NCBI GenBank assembly: GCA_964495095.1
Contig: CAZBUH010000037.1
Coordinates: forward strand, 1 to 16,452
Origin: CAZBUH01 sp964495095
Lineage (GTDB): Bacteria > Bacillota > Clostridia > Oscillospirales > Oscillospiraceae
Length of the DNA stretch: 16,452 nucleotides
Direction of reading: 5' to 3'
The notes beneath the pieces were generated by a model. The model made no database searches, was not told where the DNA came from, and was given only the letters and a program-made list of their open reading frames with translations. Below are positions 13,098-16,452 of the stretch, one piece after another (position 1 is the first letter of the stretch; the number at the start of each line of letters is the position of its first letter). The position numbers and the translations under genes were made by a program.

Positions 13098-14648
13098 ATG
13101 AAAAAACTTGAGGCCGATATTGCTGTTGTCGGCGGCGGCATGTCCGCTCTCACGGCTGCGACTCAGGCGGCAGAAAAAGGCGCGAATGTTATTGTATTTG
13201 AAAAGGGCTCCACTCTTGGCGGCGCTGCAAACATGGGCATGGCCCTGTTCGCGGTGGAGAGCAAGTATCAGAGGGACCAGATGGACACCTACACAAAGGA
13301 TGAGGCGTTCAACTTCTTCATGGAGTACACCCACTGGAAGGCGGACGCAAAGCTGGTACGCCGCTGGTTTAATATGTCGGCGGGCACCATCGAGTGGCTG
13401 GAGAGCTTCGGCGTTGAGTTCCTGGGCGCTTACAAGTATTTTCAGGACAGCAAGTGCACTCAGCACATGGTAAAGCTGCCCGGCACCACGAAGCCTACGG
13501 AGCGTCAGGCGTCCTATATGATAAAGCTCATGACCGACTACGCCAACGAGCTGGGCGTACAGTTTATGTTCAACACCCCTGTTAAGAAGATCCTTACCGG
13601 CGAGCAGGGCCAGGTGCTGGGCATTATGGCTGTTGACGAGAGCGGCGAAGAGGTGGAGTGCCTTTCCGACGCCGTTATCGTGGGTACCGGCGGCATTGGC
13701 AACAACGTGAAAATGATAAAGGATGAGCTGGGCTATGAGTGGGGCAAGGATATGTTCACCTTCCGTATCCCCGGCATGGACGGCGACGGCATCAACATGG
13801 TATGGGAAATCGGCGGCGCCAAGACCCCCCTCAACATGGAGATCATCTACAACACCCCCGGCACCACCGATGTATTCAAGACCCTCTCCGAGGTTATGCG
13901 TCAGCCCTCCTGCATAATGGTTTCCCCAGAGGGTGAGCGCTTCATCAACGAGCGCATCATGAACAACACCACCTTCACCGGAAATTCAATTCTCCAGCAG
14001 ACAGGCCACAGGGCTTATTCCATCATCGGCTCTGACGGTATCGAATACTTCAAGGAGCACGGCCTCGACTATATCACCTATCACCACAATGTAAAGGATA
14101 TGACAAACTGGGAAAAGGAAAAGGCCGCCTATTTCTCCGGAGCTGCCGGAGACACCGAGAACTCCGTATTCGGCGCAGGCAACGGCGTTTCCTACAGAGA
14201 CGAGAGCAGCGATGAGCCTGAGGAGCAGAACTTCCGCGAGTGCAGCAGCCTCGAGGAAGTGGCGGAGTTCATCGGCTGCCCCTATGAGACTCTCAAAAAG
14301 ACCGTCGACGAGTATAACACCTATGCCGGCGGCTATGATGCACAGTTCGTAAAGCCCGCCAAGTACCTGCGGCCCATCACTGGCGACAAATTCTATGTGG
14401 CACGTCACTTCCCCTCCGGCTACGGCTCCCTTGCCGGGCTTAAGGTAAACCAGAACATGCAGATACTCAATAATGAAAATAAGCCGATCCCGGGCCTCTA
14501 CGGCTGCGGCAACGACACGGCCCATGTTTTCGCAGGGGAGTACTGCTTCTATCATCCGGGATCCACAATGAGTTACGCCGTAAACTCCGGCCGTATCGCA
14601 GGTATGGAGTCCTGGGACTACATCAACAGCGATGATTTCGTAATGTGA
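13098..14648 (+). CDS. FAD-dependent oxidoreductase, fumarate-reductase flavoprotein superfamily
   Basis: This 516-residue soluble flavoprotein belongs to FAD_binding_2. The dinucleotide-binding motif VVGGGMSALTAA is at 10-21 with Glu35 to hold the ribose, TLGGAANMG is at 39-47, DAVIVGTGGIG at 191-201, GERFINE at 279-285 and the FAD-closing GSTMSYAVNSGRIAG at 488-502. It has no signal peptide, haem site or FMN-binding domain, so it differs from the respiratory multidomain fumarate/urocanate reductases. The Arg expected four residues after GERFINE is Asn289, and the usual HTMGG motif is replaced by GYGSLAGL (441-448), so it is probably not a fumarate reductase; the substrate is unknown. ATG 13098 follows AAGGAGG by nine bases; an upstream TTG (13059) is rejected. 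Its codons favour C-ending AAC, TTC and GGC, which suggests high expression. It is monocistronic, with a terminator downstream. Confidence 0.9.
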   Translation: MKKLEADIAVVGGGMSALTAATQAAEKGANVIVFEKGSTLGGAANMGMALFAVESKYQRDQMDTYTKDEAFNFFMEYTHWKADAKLVRRWFNMSAGTIEWLESFGVEFLGAYKYFQDSKCTQHMVKLPGTTKPTERQASYMIKLMTDYANELGVQFMFNTPVKKILTGEQGQVLGIMAVDESGEEVECLSDAVIVGTGGIGNNVKMIKDELGYEWGKDMFTFRIPGMDGDGINMVWEIGGAKTPLNMEIIYNTPGTTDVFKTLSEVMRQPSCIMVSPEGERFINERIMNNTTFTGNSILQQTGHRAYSIIGSDGIEYFKEHGLDYITYHHNVKDMTNWEKEKAAYFSGAAGDTENSVFGAGNGVSYRDESSDEPEEQNFRECSSLEEVAEFIGCPYETLKKTVDEYNTYAGGYDAQFVKPAKYLRPITGDKFYVARHFPSGYGSLAGLKVNQNMQILNNENKPIPGLYGCGNDTAHVFAGEYCFYHPGSTMSYAVNSGRIAGMESWDYINSDDFVM

Positions 14649-14671
14649 TCACCGGAAACCGTAAATTTAAG

Positions 14672-14704
14672 CCGCCCCGGGCAAGCTGCCCCGGGGCGGT
14701 TTTT
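14672..14704 (+). terminator. Strong rho-independent terminator
   Basis: CCGCCCCGGG (14672-14681) pairs perfectly with CCCGGGGCGG (14690-14699) around an eight-base loop and is followed by five T. It ends the flavoprotein transcript 23 bases after the stop codon. Confidence 0.93.
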
Positions 14705-14718
14705 GCGGTGGCATATAC

Positions 14719-14747
14719 TTGACTTTGCGGATAGCATGATGTATACT
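14719..14747 (+). promoter_or_regulatory. Strong sigma-A promoter of the SLH protein gene
   Basis: TTGACT (14719-14724), a 17-base spacer and TATACT (14742-14747) match the consensus in 10 of 12 positions. Transcription would start near 14754, with a short leader and an AGGAGGAG site at 14767-14774 seven bases before ATG 14782. Confidence 0.85.
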
Positions 14748-14754
14748 AACTACA

Positions 14755-14766
14755 GTAATTAATTAC
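14755..14766. promoter_or_regulatory. Perfect 12-base palindrome at the predicted transcript start
   Basis: GTAATTAATTAC is fully self-complementary and covers about +1 to +12 of the SLH gene transcript, between the -10 box and the Shine-Dalgarno site. It could be a repressor operator or merely AT-rich leader. Confidence 0.35.
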
Positions 14767-14781
14767 AGGAGGAGTTAGGAA

Positions 14782-16452
14782 ATGGGAAAAATCAGGAAAA
14801 TACTGGCTCTGCTTCTTGCAATTTGTGTGTTCACGGCCCTTGTGCCTGCTGTAAGCACCGGGGCGGAAGCGGCTTGGGACGGCTCCGCCGCGCTCTTTTA
14901 CGACGGGGGCAGCGGAACGTTTGACGATCCCTATATAATCAGCACGGCGGGGGAGCTTGCCCTATTCCGCGACCAGGTCAACAGTGGAGATAACTCCATC
15001 TGCGCCAAGGTCGTAAAAGACATCGATCTGGGCGGAGTACCGTGGACTCCTATAGGCCTTACCCAGACCGGCTACAACGGCGTTTTTGACGGCGGCGGCT
15101 GGGCGATCAAAAACCTTAAGCTCAGCACGGTATCCGACCCTATATCCGTAAAGCGCCCCACAAAAACGTTTAAAATGCGTGTGGCGGGCCTTTTCGGTAT
15201 TATAGGCACGGAAGGCTTTGTGAAATATGTAAACCTGGACGGCTCCGTAACGGGCAGCATTTCAAATACAAACAGCTCCTATTCCATCTATATCGGCTCT
15301 GTAACGGGCTTTAACTTTGGCACCGTGGAGGAGTGCTTCGCTACCTGCACGTTTACAGACCTTACCATTTCAAATAATAACTATATCGGTATAGGCGGTA
15401 TAACAGGAGACAGCTCCGGACCTATAAAAAACTGCTACTATGTGGGCACTATGAAAGTGACGCTCACCGCCACAAAGACCGGCCTTAATCACTACGTGGG
15501 CGGAATAGCGGGCTATTCCGGCGCCGAAATATCAAACTGCTACAGCGCAGCCAGCGTGACCGTAAGCAGCAGCGCGAAAACCCTGTATAAAGGCGCTATC
15601 ACCGGCGTCAGCTATTACCTCAGCGATATTACAAATTCTTTCTATGATAATCAGGTCAACACCTGGACATCGAATGTGACAGGCGCCACATACAGCAGCG
15701 CCAAGGGCCAGAATCCGGACGGATGCGGAGGAACCAGTACGGCCAACATGAAATCCTGGTGGATGCCCGGCAAGCTTGGCGATGTGTACAGATACGACAC
15801 CGATAAGGTGAACAGCGGTTATCCCATCCTTGCCGTTATGACCTACGGCGAGCTAGCAAACGAGCACACCTGGTACACAGACGAGCTTGAAAGCTACGAT
15901 ATAGACGAGGCTACGCTGAACGAGCTGGTGCCCACGTCCCTGTGGAACAAGGACCTGACAAAGAACGTGACCCGCACTGAGTTTGCGGGAATCGCCGTAA
16001 ACCTCTACGAGACGCTTTCCGGTTACACGGCGGAGCCTGTGGCCGACAACCCGTTTAGCGACACCAGCAATGACGATATACTTAAGGCGTATAATCTGGG
16101 CATCACAAACGGCGTGTCCGCAACGCAGTTCGACCCGTACAGCTATATTTCCCGTCAGGATATGGCCACAATGCTCACAAGAGTTTATAAGAAGCTCTAT
16201 TTCAGCGGCTGGACCCTGGAAAACGACGGAAATTACACTCTGGCGTATGATATGCCGGCACCCTTCGCAGATGACGCGCTTATAGCCGGCTATGCGAGAG
16301 ATTCGGTTTACTTTATGTATTCCCAGGGAATACTCAAGGGTACAAACGGGTACTTCTACCCCTATGCCGCAGCAACAAATTCCACGGTGGGCTATGCAAC
16401 CCGTGAGCAGGCGATACTCACAAGCGTAAGATATTATAGCTGCAACAATTAG
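14782..16452 (+). CDS. Secreted GLUG-repeat protein with C-terminal S-layer homology domains
   Basis: This 556-residue exported protein is complete: its TAG is the last codon of the window. The signal peptide is MGKIRK plus a hydrophobic core, with likely cleavage after AEA (28-30). Residues 40-300 are a beta-helix-like region with GLUG-type repeats: DPYIISTAGELALFRDQVN (49-67), YNGVFDGGGWAIKNL (98-112), AGLFGIIG (135-142), IGIGGITGDSSGPIKNCYYVG (202-222) and VGGIAGYSGAEISNCYSA (239-256). Residues about 395-550 hold SLH domains: VTRTEFAGIAVNLYE (396-410), then FSDTSNDDILKAYNLGITNG (425-444) with ISRQDMATML (456-465), and FADDALIAGYARDSVYFMYS (495-514) with TREQAILTSV (540-549). SLH domains anchor proteins to secondary cell-wall polymer, so this is a surface protein, perhaps an adhesin or carbohydrate binder. 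It has its own promoter. Confidence 0.88.
   Translation: MGKIRKILALLLAICVFTALVPAVSTGAEAAWDGSAALFYDGGSGTFDDPYIISTAGELALFRDQVNSGDNSICAKVVKDIDLGGVPWTPIGLTQTGYNGVFDGGGWAIKNLKLSTVSDPISVKRPTKTFKMRVAGLFGIIGTEGFVKYVNLDGSVTGSISNTNSSYSIYIGSVTGFNFGTVEECFATCTFTDLTISNNNYIGIGGITGDSSGPIKNCYYVGTMKVTLTATKTGLNHYVGGIAGYSGAEISNCYSAASVTVSSSAKTLYKGAITGVSYYLSDITNSFYDNQVNTWTSNVTGATYSSAKGQNPDGCGGTSTANMKSWWMPGKLGDVYRYDTDKVNSGYPILAVMTYGELANEHTWYTDELESYDIDEATLNELVPTSLWNKDLTKNVTRTEFAGIAVNLYETLSGYTAEPVADNPFSDTSNDDILKAYNLGITNGVSATQFDPYSYISRQDMATMLTRVYKKLYFSGWTLENDGNYTLAYDMPAPFADDALIAGYARDSVYFMYSQGILKGTNGYFYPYAAATNSTVGYATREQAILTSVRYYSCNN

Noticed and set aside
13986..14555. Minus-strand open frame of 189 codons inside the flavoprotein gene
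   Set aside because: It is a shadow of a conserved, codon-biased plus-strand gene and has no ribosome-binding site.
1..16452. CRISPR arrays, tRNA genes, insertion sequences, phage or toxin-antitoxin genes
   Set aside because: No regularly spaced repeats, cloverleaf-like segments with CCA ends, transposase/integrase motifs or small toxin-like pairs were seen on either strand.

Overview
This window looks like a chromosomal segment of a spore-forming, Gram-positive anaerobe of class Clostridia, probably a gut member of the Oscillospirales/Eubacteriales. The pointers are strong Shine-Dalgarno sites (AAAGGAGG, AAGGAGG), several TTG/GTG starts, five or more sporulation genes, the clostridial gene order yqfC-yqfD-phoH-ybeY-dgkA-era, an S-layer-homology protein, and moderately GC-rich DNA that still uses many ATA codons. 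No species can be named from sequence alone. I see no tRNA, rRNA, CRISPR array, transposase or phage gene.

Layout. Positions 1-269 are non-coding with two terminator-like hairpins and a possible promoter. Positions 270-2469 hold a tight two-gene operon: a duplicated DUF1538 membrane protein followed by a fused double PII-like signalling protein. A hormone-sensitive-lipase-type alpha/beta hydrolase follows (2537-3421). Positions 3511-8028 form a sporulation block: spoVAD and spoVAE on the plus strand, a strong bidirectional terminator, then a small four-cysteine protein and ylbJ on the minus strand, and divergently from ylbJ the plus-strand yqfC-yqfD pair. Positions 8149-10980 are a housekeeping operon phoH-ybeY-dgkA-era, with ybeY/dgkA and dgkA/era joined by ATGA stop-start overlaps. 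A long imperfect palindrome (11033-11089) ends that unit.

The right third is accessory: a type II lipoprotein with a very good sigma-A promoter, a convergent CarD-family transcription factor, a soluble FAD-dependent oxidoreductase of the fumarate-reductase flavoprotein superfamily that lacks the usual catalytic residues, and a secreted GLUG-repeat/SLH protein whose stop codon is the last codon of the window.

How the parts work together. SpoVAD, SpoVAE, YlbJ, YqfC and YqfD all serve spore formation (calcium-dipicolinate transport, and mother-cell envelope or cortex functions). YbeY, Era and PhoH relate to ribosome/RNA maturation, and DgkA recycles the undecaprenyl lipid carrier. The best candidate for a little-described system is the DUF1538/double-PII operon, in which transporter and regulator are each internally duplicated. 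Next are the non-canonical flavoprotein with a palindrome over its promoter, and the CarD-like protein without any tryptophan.
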